Source of the DNA: Microbacteriaceae bacterium
GTDB lineage: Bacteria > Actinomycetota > Actinomycetes > Actinomycetales > Microbacteriaceae
Direction of reading: 5' to 3'
Length of the DNA stretch: 6,284 nt
NCBI GenBank assembly: GCA_024639925.1
Contig: JAHEGA010000049.1
Span: forward strand, 1-6,284
Shown here: in pieces, positions 1 to 6,091 of the stretch
Numbering within the stretch: position 1 is the first letter of the stretch
How the letters are laid out: every line of letters begins with the position of its first letter
The notes under the pieces: model-generated
Seen by the model: only the letters and a program-made list of their open reading frames with translations
Told to the model about the DNA's origin: nothing
Databases searched by the model: none
Made by a program: the position numbers and the translations under genes

Positions 1-1046
1 CCCTCGGTTTGCGACAGCAGGCGCAGCGACTGCATCGCCTGATCATCGGTTATCGGTACATACTCGGCGCGGCCCAGCCCCGCCAACCAGGCGTGTTCAG
101 GCCCAACTCCGGGGTAGTCAAGCCCCGCTGAAATCGAGTGAGATTCAATCGTTTGCCCGTCTTCGTCCTGCAAGACGAGGGAACGGGCTCCATGGAGCAT
201 TCCCGGCTTTCCGCGGGTGATGGTGGACGCGTGGTGCGGAGTGTCTGCTCCATCGCCACCAGCTTCGTAGCCCAGCAGGCGCACATCAGCATCGTCCAGG
301 AACGCGTGGAAGATTCCCATCGCGTTCGAGCCACCCCCCACACAGGCCGTGACGGCGGTCGGCAGTGCGCCAGTCAGAGTGAGCATCTGCTCCCTGGCCT
401 CATAGCCAATCACCGAGTGAAAATCGCGCACCATCAGGGGGAACGGGTGGGGGCCTGCGACTGTCCCCAATAGGTAGTGGGTGGTGTCGACGCTCGCGAC
501 CCAATCACGCATTGCGTCATTAATTGCATCCTTCAGCGTCCGCGACCCCGTGGTCACAGCAACTACCTCGGCTCCCATCAGCCGCATCCGCGCAACGTTG
601 AGAGCCTGACGTTCGGTGTCGACCTCTCCCATGTATACGACGCAGCTCATCCCCATCAAAGCCGCGGCAGTCGCGGTGGCCACCCCGTGTTGACCAGCTC
701 CCGTTTCCGCAATGAGTCGGTTTTTGCCGAGCCTTTTCGCGAGAAGAGCCTGGCCCAGGACGTTGTTTATCTTGTGGCTTCCGGTGTGGTTCAGGTCCTC
801 GCGCTTCAGGAAAATCCGTGCTCCACCACAGTGCTCGGCGAACCGAGTGGCCTCTGTGATGATGGACGGCCGCCCGGTATACGTTCTGTGTAACTCGGCA
901 AGCTCCGCCTGAAACGCAGGGTCAGCTTTGGCTGACCGGTACGCGCTCTCCAGCTCGTCCAGCGCATGAATTAAGGATTCGGGAACAAAACGACCACCAA
1001 ACTCGCCGTAGTAAGGGCCTTCCACCAAGGACAATTTTTCGCTCAT
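1..1046 (-). CDS. trpB: Tryptophan synthase beta chain, 3' end cut off by the window
   Basis: PLP-dependent cytoplasmic enzyme that condenses indole with L-serine to give L-tryptophan, normally as an alpha2-beta2 complex with TrpA. The frame is open from the ATG at 1046 to the window edge: 348 complete codons, with roughly 50 residues missing given a family length near 400. Visible landmarks are the PLP-lysine motif HTGSHKINN (Lys92), GAGQHGVAT (about 116-124), MGEVDTERQALNVARM (139-154), GPHPFPLMVRDF (198-209), the PLP-phosphate loop GGGSNAMG (237-244) and the later GLDYPGVGPEHA segment. The start overlaps the trpC stop as ATGA, and AAGGAG lies 11 nt upstream of the ATG. No frameshift or lost catalytic residue is seen. 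It appears to be the canonical TrpB1 type that works with TrpA, whose gene is expected next on the left. Confidence 0.98.
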   Translation of the reverse strand, partial: MSEKLSLVEGPYYGEFGGRFVPESLIHALDELESAYRSAKADPAFQAELAELHRTYTGRPSIITEATRFAEHCGGARIFLKREDLNHTGSHKINNVLGQALLAKRLGKNRLIAETGAGQHGVATATAAALMGMSCVVYMGEVDTERQALNVARMRLMGAEVVAVTTGSRTLKDAINDAMRDWVASVDTTHYLLGTVAGPHPFPLMVRDFHSVIGYEAREQMLTLTGALPTAVTACVGGGSNAMGIFHAFLDDADVRLLGYEAGGDGADTPHHASTITRGKPGMLHGARSLVLQDEDGQTIESHSISAGLDYPGVGPEHAWLAGLGRAEYVPITDDQAMQSLRLLSQTE

Positions 1047-1816
1047 GCCGCCACGAACTCCTTCACTCGCTCCCGTGGGTTAGCTCCCGTCACCAATGCT
1101 TCGCCAATGAGAACTGCGTGCGCACCCTGTCCTCGGTAGCGTGCCACATCGGCCACCTCAGCCACCGCTGACTCCGCAACACGAATCACACCATCGGGAA
1201 AGCGCGGCACCATGGCGCCAAACAGCGAAGAATCGAGCTCAAATGTGCTCAAGTCTCGGGCGTTAACCCCCACGATGTCAGCCCCAATGGCAATTGCTCG
1301 GTCTACTTCCTCCGGGGTGTGAGCTTCAACGAGGGCTTGCATGCCCCAATCCCGTGCCACGTCTAGCAGGCGTTCCGCGCGTTCATCGGTAATCCCGGCC
1401 ATGATCAGCAGAACGAGATCCGCCCCTGCAGCACGCGCTTCAACAATTTGATACTCGGACTCCAGAAAATCCTTGCGTAATACGGGTACAGACACCGCCG
1501 CCGAAACCGCAGCGAGGTCCTCCAACGAACCGCCGAAGCGGCGACCCTCCGTAAGCACGCTAATCATGCTTGCTCCCCCAGCCTCATACTCCTGGGCAAG
1601 GGCAACCGGGTCGTCAATAGCGGCCAGCTCTCCCTTGGACGGGCTTTTTCGCTTGATCTCACTAATTACATGGATCCGGTCACGCGGGGCCAGAGCGGTG
1701 AGGGCAGAGCGCACCGGTCGCGCACTGCGCGCCCGCGTTTCGAGTTCGTGGAGGGGAACGTCGTGTTCGCGCGCATTAGCGTCCAGACGGGCCCCCTCGT
1801 AGAGCGCCTGTAGCAC
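1043..1816 (-). CDS. trpC: Indole-3-glycerol phosphate synthase
   Basis: Cytoplasmic TIM-barrel enzyme that closes the indole ring, converting CdRP to indole-3-glycerol phosphate with loss of CO2 and water. At 257 residues it is a stand-alone synthase, not the TrpC-TrpF fusion of enterobacteria. Expected active-site residues are present: Glu53 and Lys55 in ISEIKRKSPSKG, Lys115 in PVLRKDF, Glu164 in ALVEAHT, Asn185 in GVNARDL and Ser216 in VAESAV. The last motif is usually ESG followed by V or I; here the glycine is alanine (Ala217), in the phosphate-binding region. The start is GTG at 1816, immediately after the TAA of the upstream gene and in the same frame, so no earlier start is possible. 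AAAGG sits 7 nt before it. The gene overlaps trpB by ATGA. No trpF is visible; in many actinobacteria PriA does that step, but this is inference here. Confidence 0.97.
   Translation of the reverse strand: MLQALYEGARLDANAREHDVPLHELETRARSARPVRSALTALAPRDRIHVISEIKRKSPSKGELAAIDDPVALAQEYEAGGASMISVLTEGRRFGGSLEDLAAVSAAVSVPVLRKDFLESEYQIVEARAAGADLVLLIMAGITDERAERLLDVARDWGMQALVEAHTPEEVDRAIAIGADIVGVNARDLSTFELDSSLFGAMVPRFPDGVIRVAESAVAEVADVARYRGQGAHAVLIGEALVTGANPRERVKEFVAA
1058..1063 (-). promoter_or_regulatory. Shine-Dalgarno AAGGAG for trpB
   Basis: AAGGAG lies 11 nt before the trpB ATG at 1046, within the 3' end of trpC. The spacing is somewhat long but usable, and translation may also be coupled through the ATGA overlap. 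Confidence 0.6.
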
Positions 1817-2044
1817 TTAGTGACCTTTGGGCTGGTACTTGGGGCCGTTCGCGCCCCATCCCATAGCAGAGAGCACAAAGCCCAGACCCCATCCGACCAG
1901 GGTGGCAACAGCACTCGCTATGACGAGCCACCACATCGCAAAGTAGAACGCCACCGTTCCCACTGACAGGGTGATAATCATCACAATGACGGCAGTCCAG
2001 GCTGCAGGCGAGTGCCCGTGTCCCGGCTCGGTGTTGGTGTTCAT
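1817..2044 (-). CDS. Small HGxxPAAW-family membrane protein, function unknown
   Basis: A 75-residue protein with a short polar N-terminus ending in HGHSPAAW (residues 9-16), the signature of the HGxxPAAW family of small actinobacterial proteins. Two hydrophobic segments follow, about residues 17-37 and 40-60, separated by a Trp-Trp pair (38-39) that marks a tight hairpin. The C-terminal tail is polar and glycine-rich and ends KGH. No enzymatic motif is seen. Five of 75 residues are tryptophan (16, 38, 39, 52, 63), which is unusually high. The ATG at 2044 was chosen because AAGGAG lies 4 nt upstream and the family motif follows closely; an in-frame extension to 2116 would run back into the neighbouring gene. 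It lies between the Trp-region membrane protein and trpC and abuts trpC with no gap. A role linked to tryptophan is suggested only by position. Confidence 0.9.
   Translation of the reverse strand: MNTNTEPGHGHSPAAWTAVIVMIITLSVGTVAFYFAMWWLVIASAVATLVGWGLGFVLSAMGWGANGPKYQPKGH
1824..1828 (-). promoter_or_regulatory. Shine-Dalgarno AAAGG for trpC
   Basis: AAAGG lies 7 nt upstream of the GTG at 1816 and falls within the last codons (Lys-Gly-His) of the HGxxPAAW gene. It supports the GTG that immediately follows the upstream TAA as the true trpC start. Confidence 0.7.
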
Positions 2045-2048
2045 GTGG

Positions 2049-2054
2049 CTCCTT
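2049..2054 (-). promoter_or_regulatory. Strong Shine-Dalgarno AAGGAG for the HGxxPAAW gene
   Basis: AAGGAG on the minus strand, 4 nt before the ATG at 2044 and inside the only intergenic gap of the window. It fixes the start at 2044 against the in-frame upstream ATG at 2116. It suggests that this small gene initiates on its own rather than only by coupling. Confidence 0.8.
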
Positions 2055-2067
2055 GGAGTTCGTGTGA

Positions 2068-2625
2068 TCATTCTACCGATGTCGTAGGGTCCCAACCTTC
2101 GGAGAGAGAATCCCATGCGCCCTGGGAGTCTCCCGCCACCGCAGACCCTGGCTGCGAAGAATACCGGTCCCGTTTGGGAGCATTCCGAGAGCCAAACTGT
2201 CCTGCCACTGCCCCCACAAACACCAGAAGCGAACTCGCCACGGCGGCAACCGGGCCGACACCACGCTCAAGGGACTGAATCTCTCCCAAAGCCCCGGTGC
2301 CTGCAATCCCGGTAATGGCTTCCACAGCCCGGGCGAGCGCGTCACTGGGGGGCTGGGACAGATCCAACACTAAGAGGAAAGCTCCGGCTGCCAGCAGGGC
2401 CAGCACCGCAAGCGTCACCCGACGAGCCGCTCGGTTGAGCAGGAGTGACGCCCCGTAGGCAGCCGCTGCCGCAAGCGAAAGACTCCAGGCCAACGGTTGA
2501 GCTTCGGCACCGTTCAGTGCAATTTCGGAGCCCTGCACCAACTGCGCGGACCACCACGGGGATGTGAACGACACCAGAAGGCCAACGATGCCAACCACGC
2601 TAGTCAGATGGTGGAAAGACTTCAC
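2068..2625 (-). CDS. Trp-region conserved membrane protein (TIGR02234 / Trp_oprn_chp type), function unknown
   Basis: A 185-residue integral membrane protein with four likely membrane segments, at about residues 7-25, 45-64, 69-88 and 123-144. A hydrophilic tail of about 40 residues follows, with a basic patch (RNAPKRDR) then an acidic, Ser/Gly-rich end. Its layout matches the actinobacterial 'Trp biosynthesis-associated membrane protein' family found beside trpE and trpC: a first helix ending in Pro-Trp-Trp (23-25), an extracytoplasmic-looking loop and alanine-rich helices. The start is GTG at 2625, overlapping the trpE stop as GTGA. No good Shine-Dalgarno is seen, so translation is probably coupled to trpE. 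No transport or enzyme motif is visible and the biochemical role is unknown. Membership rests on pattern and position, not on a profile search. Confidence 0.9.
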   Translation of the reverse strand: MKSFHHLTSVVGIVGLLVSFTSPWWSAQLVQGSEIALNGAEAQPLAWSLSLAAAAAYGASLLLNRAARRVTLAVLALLAAGAFLLVLDLSQPPSDALARAVEAITGIAGTGALGEIQSLERGVGPVAAVASSLLVFVGAVAGQFGSRNAPKRDRYSSQPGSAVAGDSQGAWDSLSEGWDPTTSVE

Positions 2626-4136
2626 GCGTGACCCGATTCGAGGGCATTGGCGAGGCGAATCGCACGGATAGGTGCACCCGCCTTGTGGAGGGTTTCTGCG
2701 TACTCGGCTTCAGGGTCAGAGTCAGCCACAATCCCCGCGCCCGCTCTGACGACAGCGTGTCCTTGGCTCATCCACAGCGTTCGGATGGTGATTGCTAGAT
2801 CGGAGTCCCCGTTGTGGCCAAAATAGCCCACCACACCTCCGTAGACGCCACGATCGGTGCTTTCCAGGTCATCGATGATCTCTAACGCCCTAGGCTTCGG
2901 CGCCCCGCTCAGCGTTCCTGCAGGGAACGTTGCTTCGAAGACATCGACACTGGTCGCCTCGGGTCGCAGTGAGCCCCGCACGGTCGATACCAGGTGCATG
3001 ATGTGACTAAAGCGTTCCACCTGCATGAATTCGGTGACCTCCACGGACCCGGGCTCTGACACCTTGGACACATCGTTTCTGGCCAAATCAACGAGCATCA
3101 GGTGCTCAGACTTTTCTTTTGCGTCACTGAGCAACGAGGAGGCGAGTTCCGCATCCTCTGCAGTCGTGGCACCCCGAGGTCGAGACCCCGCGATGGGATG
3201 GGACACGACCTCGCCTTGACTAATGGTCACGAGCGCCTCCGGCGATGAACCGACCACTTGGTATTGCTCGCCCTCTGCGTCCTCGCACTCCAGGAGGTAC
3301 ATGTACGGGCTGGGGTTAAGCTGCCGCAACACCCGATACACCTCAAGCGCGCTAGCGGTGACGGTTTCCTTGAACTGTTGCGAGAGCACCACCTGGAACA
3401 CATCACCGTCAACAATGTGCCGCTTTGCTTTCGCGACCATGGCGAGAAATTCTGCTTTATCGATGTCCGGGTGCGGAGTTATGTCACCGATCTCAGCCCG
3501 CCGATGAAGGGTAGACGGGGTGGGCTCCTCCAGTCTTTTGTGCAGAGCATCAAGCCGCGAGACAGCGTCGTCATAGTCAGCAGAGGTGGCTCCACCGTGA
3601 CGGTGCACGAGGGCCACCAAGACCACCTCGGACGTGTGATGGTCGATTGCTACGTAATCCTTGACCAGGGTGAGAAACATGGGAGGAACAGCGTCCGCAG
3701 CCACGTTCGCCGCAGGAAGGTTCTCTAGGTGCCGAACGGCGTTCCACCCGATGTGACCGACCAAACCCCCGGCGAACGGGGGCAGTCCCGGCACCGCATC
3801 ACTGAGCCATCGAGCGTTGAGTGATCGAAGAGCGTCGATCGGAGCGGCGGGAACGGGACCGCCGAAGGCGTCGTCGCTCGACATCGACAGGTCCCGCCAG
3901 TGAGCCTGTCCATCGCGTTCGGTCAGCACACCGTGGGCGGAGACGCCCAGGAAGGAATACCGCGACCATGCCCCGGCTTGGTCGGCCGACTCGAGAAGGA
4001 ATGACCCGAGATGGTCTCCCAGCTTCCGGTAAAGACCCATTGGGGTCTCACTATCCACGAAGAGTCGGCGGATCACGGGGGTCACGTTTCTGGTGGCAGC
4101 CTGTTCGAGAAAGTCAGCTTTGCTCGTATCAGTCAT
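2622..4136 (-). CDS. trpE: Anthranilate synthase component I
   Basis: Chorismate-utilising subunit that makes anthranilate from chorismate and ammonia, the committed step of tryptophan synthesis; glutamine-derived ammonia comes from a TrpG partner not in this window. Length is 504 residues, normal for TrpE. The N-terminal domain carries the tryptophan feedback-site motif LLES (47-50) followed by WSRYSFLG (57-64). The C-terminal chorismate-binding domain (about 225-500) shows VFQVVLSQQF (246-255), PIAGSRPRG (314-322), EHLMLVDLARND (344-355), FSHIMHLVSTVRG (376-388), PAGTLSGAPKPRA (405-417) and AGAGIVADSDPEAEY (465-479). Retention of LLES suggests the enzyme is tryptophan-inhibited. ATG 4136 gives the normal MTDTSKADF-like N-terminus and an 8-bp overlap with hisI. 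An in-frame ATG at 4151 and a longer frame to 4319 lie inside hisI and are less likely. The PabB and salicylate-synthase alternatives are disfavoured by the trp context. Confidence 0.97.
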   Translation of the reverse strand: MTDTSKADFLEQAATRNVTPVIRRLFVDSETPMGLYRKLGDHLGSFLLESADQAGAWSRYSFLGVSAHGVLTERDGQAHWRDLSMSSDDAFGGPVPAAPIDALRSLNARWLSDAVPGLPPFAGGLVGHIGWNAVRHLENLPAANVAADAVPPMFLTLVKDYVAIDHHTSEVVLVALVHRHGGATSADYDDAVSRLDALHKRLEEPTPSTLHRRAEIGDITPHPDIDKAEFLAMVAKAKRHIVDGDVFQVVLSQQFKETVTASALEVYRVLRQLNPSPYMYLLECEDAEGEQYQVVGSSPEALVTISQGEVVSHPIAGSRPRGATTAEDAELASSLLSDAKEKSEHLMLVDLARNDVSKVSEPGSVEVTEFMQVERFSHIMHLVSTVRGSLRPEATSVDVFEATFPAGTLSGAPKPRALEIIDDLESTDRGVYGGVVGYFGHNGDSDLAITIRTLWMSQGHAVVRAGAGIVADSDPEAEYAETLHKAGAPIRAIRLANALESGHA

Positions 4137-4488
4137 GGTGCCCGCCCGCATCGAAGCAACTGCGGGCCCCGGTGTGACACGCCGGACCTTTTTGGTGCAC
4201 CGCCAGCAGGAGCGTGTCTCCGTCGCAATCGGCCCGCGCTGACACCACGTGTTGAATGTTTCCGCTGGTGTCCCCTTTTCGCCACAACTCCTGGCGGGAC
4301 CGCGAATAGTAGGTTGCACGCCCGGTTTGCAGCGTCAGCGCAAGGGCTTCCGCGGACATCCACGCCATCATAAGAACTTCTCCGGATTCCGCGTCTTGGG
4401 CAATCGCGGCAACGAGACCATCTGGGCTGTAGACGACCTTTTCCAACAGACCTGCTTCGGCGTTCACGACCCATGTTGGCGATGTCAT
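4129..4488 (-). CDS. hisI: Phosphoribosyl-AMP cyclohydrolase
   Basis: Zinc-dependent cytoplasmic enzyme for histidine step 3: it opens the purine ring of phosphoribosyl-AMP to give ProFAR. It has 119 residues and is a stand-alone cyclohydrolase without the HisE domain fused in enterobacteria. Conserved blocks are present in order: IAQDAESGEVLMMAWM (29-44), ATYYSRSRQELWRKGDTSGN (58-77) and DCDGD followed by QKGPACHTGARSCF (87-112). Cys88, Cys104 and Cys111 match the zinc ligands, and Asp87, Asp89 and Asp91 the metal-binding acidic cluster. The ATG at 4488 overlaps the hisF stop as ATGA, with AGGAG (4499-4503) 10 nt upstream. The 3' end overlaps trpE by 8 bp, which is the his-to-trp junction. 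Product assignment is secure. Confidence 0.97.
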   Translation of the reverse strand: MTSPTWVVNAEAGLLEKVVYSPDGLVAAIAQDAESGEVLMMAWMSAEALALTLQTGRATYYSRSRQELWRKGDTSGNIQHVVSARADCDGDTLLLAVHQKGPACHTGARSCFDAGGHHD

Positions 4489-5246
4489 CGGATGGTTGCT
4501 CCTGCGTCGCGGAGGTGCTGCTTCACCTCTGAAATTTCCACTTTATCGTGGTGGAAAATAGAGGCTGCCAAAATCGCATCGGCTCCCGCCCGGTAGGCGG
4601 CGACGCCGTCGCTCGCGCTCCCCGCGCCCCCAGAAGCCACCAGCGGCACCGAAATGTGAGGGCGGAAGGCCTCGAGCATTTCGACATCAAAACCGCCTTT
4701 TGTGCCATCCGCGTCGATGGAGTTCAGCAGGAGCTCCCCCGCGCCTCGCTCACACGCTTCGATTGCCCACGCTAGGCCATCGCGATGGGCGCTCTTGCGC
4801 CCACCATGGGTCGTCACGACATAGCCGGAAGGCATCGCGGAGTCACGCTTTGCATCCACGGATATCACGCATACTTGTGAACCGAAGTGGGCGGCAATCT
4901 CATCCAACAGACCTGGATTAGCGATCGCCGCACTGTTGACACTGATTTTATCGGCCCCCGATTCAAGCAGCCGCGAGACGTCACCGACCGAGCGAACACC
5001 GCCGCCCACAGTGAGGGGAATGAAGACGTTTTCGGCGGTGTGGCGGACCAGGTCGAAGGTCGTGGATCGATCGTCGACAGTGGCACTGACGTCCAGAAAC
5101 GTGATTTCATCCGCGCCCTGCTCCCCATAGAGCGCAGCAAGCTCGACCGGGTCTCCGGCATCTTGCAAATTCTCAAAATTCACGCCTTTGACGACACGCC
5201 CACGGTCGACATCGAGGCACGGGATCACCCGAATCGCCAGGGACAT
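4485..5246 (-). CDS. hisF: Imidazole glycerol phosphate synthase cyclase subunit
   Basis: TIM-barrel subunit that takes ammonia from the HisH glutaminase and converts PRFAR to imidazole glycerol phosphate plus AICAR (step 5). It has 253 residues, normal length. Both catalytic aspartates are present: Asp12 in IPCLDVDRGRVVKG and Asp131 in VISVDAKRD. The ammonia-gate salt-bridge residues also appear conserved (Arg6, Glu47, Lys100, Glu171 by alignment to the Thermotoga enzyme from memory). Phosphate-binding stretches are TVGGGVRSV (79-87) and VASGGAGS (203-210). The usual Thr-Gly after HGGR is replaced by Ala-His (153-154), giving HGGRKSAHRDG. The start ATG shares one base with the hisG stop (TAATG) and is followed by a normal MSLAIRVIPCLDVD N-terminus. 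hisH and hisA are not in the window. Confidence 0.97.
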   Translation of the reverse strand: MSLAIRVIPCLDVDRGRVVKGVNFENLQDAGDPVELAALYGEQGADEITFLDVSATVDDRSTTFDLVRHTAENVFIPLTVGGGVRSVGDVSRLLESGADKISVNSAAIANPGLLDEIAAHFGSQVCVISVDAKRDSAMPSGYVVTTHGGRKSAHRDGLAWAIEACERGAGELLLNSIDADGTKGGFDVEMLEAFRPHISVPLVASGGAGSASDGVAAYRAGADAILAASIFHHDKVEISEVKQHLRDAGATIR

Positions 5247-6091
5247 TAGATCCGGGCAGCGTGAATAGCCGAGACCAAAATTGCTTTGGCACCCAACGCG
5301 TACAGGTCATCCATGACAGCATTCACATCGTGGCGCGACACCATCGCCCGGACAGCGACCCATTCGGGATCACGCAACGGTGACACGGTAGGTGATTCGA
5401 GACCCGGAGTGATGGCGGAAGCCCTCTCCAGCAATGCGACCGGGAGGTCATAATCCATCAGCACGAACTGCTTCGCTACCCACACTCCGTGGAGGCGGCG
5501 TCTGAGCGTTTCGATTCCCTCGCGAGTCGCGTCCTGGGCGATCAGAATAGCTTCCGACTCCAAAATGACCGGACCAAAGACCTCAAGACCCTGTGCCCGC
5601 AGTGTTGCCCCAGTCGACACCACATCAGCGACAGCATCAGCGACACCGAGTTTGACTGCAGACTCAACCGCCCCATCCAGGGTGACAATCTCGCTGGAAA
5701 CACCGTGCTGGCCGAGAAAGTTCTCGACCAGAATCGGGTACGAAGTGGCGATTCTCTTGCCGCTGAGGTCCTCTAGGCGATCGAGTCCGGAGGGCGCGGC
5801 AAACCGAAACGTTGAGGCGCCGAACCCTAGAGCCTCAATTTCTGTGGCAGAGGTGGCGGAGTCGCGAAGGAGATCACGTCCGGTAATCCCCACATCAAGC
5901 GCCCCAGACCCAACATAGGTGGCGATGTCCTTGGGTCGGAGGTAAAAGAACTCGACGTTGTTCCGCACATCAGGGACCGTCAGAGCGCGGGTATCGCGGC
6001 GACCGACATAACCGGCCTCCACCAGCATGGCAACCGCGGTTTCGGAAAGGGTGCCCTTATTGGGGACGGCTACGCGTAAAGGAGCAGTCAT
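5246..6091 (-). CDS. hisG: ATP phosphoribosyltransferase, long form
   Basis: First and committed enzyme of histidine synthesis: ATP plus PRPP gives phosphoribosyl-ATP and pyrophosphate. At 281 residues it is the long form, with a C-terminal ACT-like regulatory domain (about 208-281) that binds histidine, so no HisZ partner is needed. Landmarks are the N-terminal VAVPNKGTLSE (7-17), FFYLRPKDIATYVGSG (48-63), DVGITGRDLL (66-75), the PRPP-binding loop ADVVSTGATL (155-164), FVLMDYD (209-215) and the closing LGAKAILVSAIHAARI (266-281). Family members often have Thr-Asp where Ser-Ala occurs near the end, a mild deviation. The ATG at 6091 overlaps the hisE stop as ATGA; a GAGGA lies about 15 nt upstream, so coupling is likely. 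Feedback inhibition by histidine is expected from the domain layout and is not demonstrated. Confidence 0.97.
   Translation of the reverse strand: MTAPLRVAVPNKGTLSETAVAMLVEAGYVGRRDTRALTVPDVRNNVEFFYLRPKDIATYVGSGALDVGITGRDLLRDSATSATEIEALGFGASTFRFAAPSGLDRLEDLSGKRIATSYPILVENFLGQHGVSSEIVTLDGAVESAVKLGVADAVADVVSTGATLRAQGLEVFGPVILESEAILIAQDATREGIETLRRRLHGVWVAKQFVLMDYDLPVALLERASAITPGLESPTVSPLRDPEWVAVRAMVSRHDVNAVMDDLYALGAKAILVSAIHAARI

Noticed and set aside
477..893. 138-residue plus-strand open frame opposite trpB
   Set aside because: It is antisense to the intact trpB core, including the PLP-lysine motif, and shows no protein-like features. It is a shadow frame.
1817..2116. Longer 99-residue version of the HGxxPAAW protein starting at 2116
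   Set aside because: The extension overlaps the end of the upstream gene, and AAGGAG sits at the ideal distance from the ATG at 2044.
3258..3728. 156-residue plus-strand open frame opposite trpE
   Set aside because: It lies wholly antisense to well-conserved trpE motifs, its translation has no recognisable family or composition, and it has no operon context. It is a shadow frame of a GC-rich gene.
2622..4319. Extended trpE starting at 4319 or at ATG 4151
   Set aside because: The extra residues are the hisI sequence in another frame, rich in Cys and Arg. The start at 4136 gives a normal TrpE N-terminus and an operon-style overlap.
4133..4474. 113-residue minus-strand frame inside hisI
   Set aside because: It is an Arg-rich out-of-frame reading of hisI, which carries all zinc-site and family motifs in its own frame.
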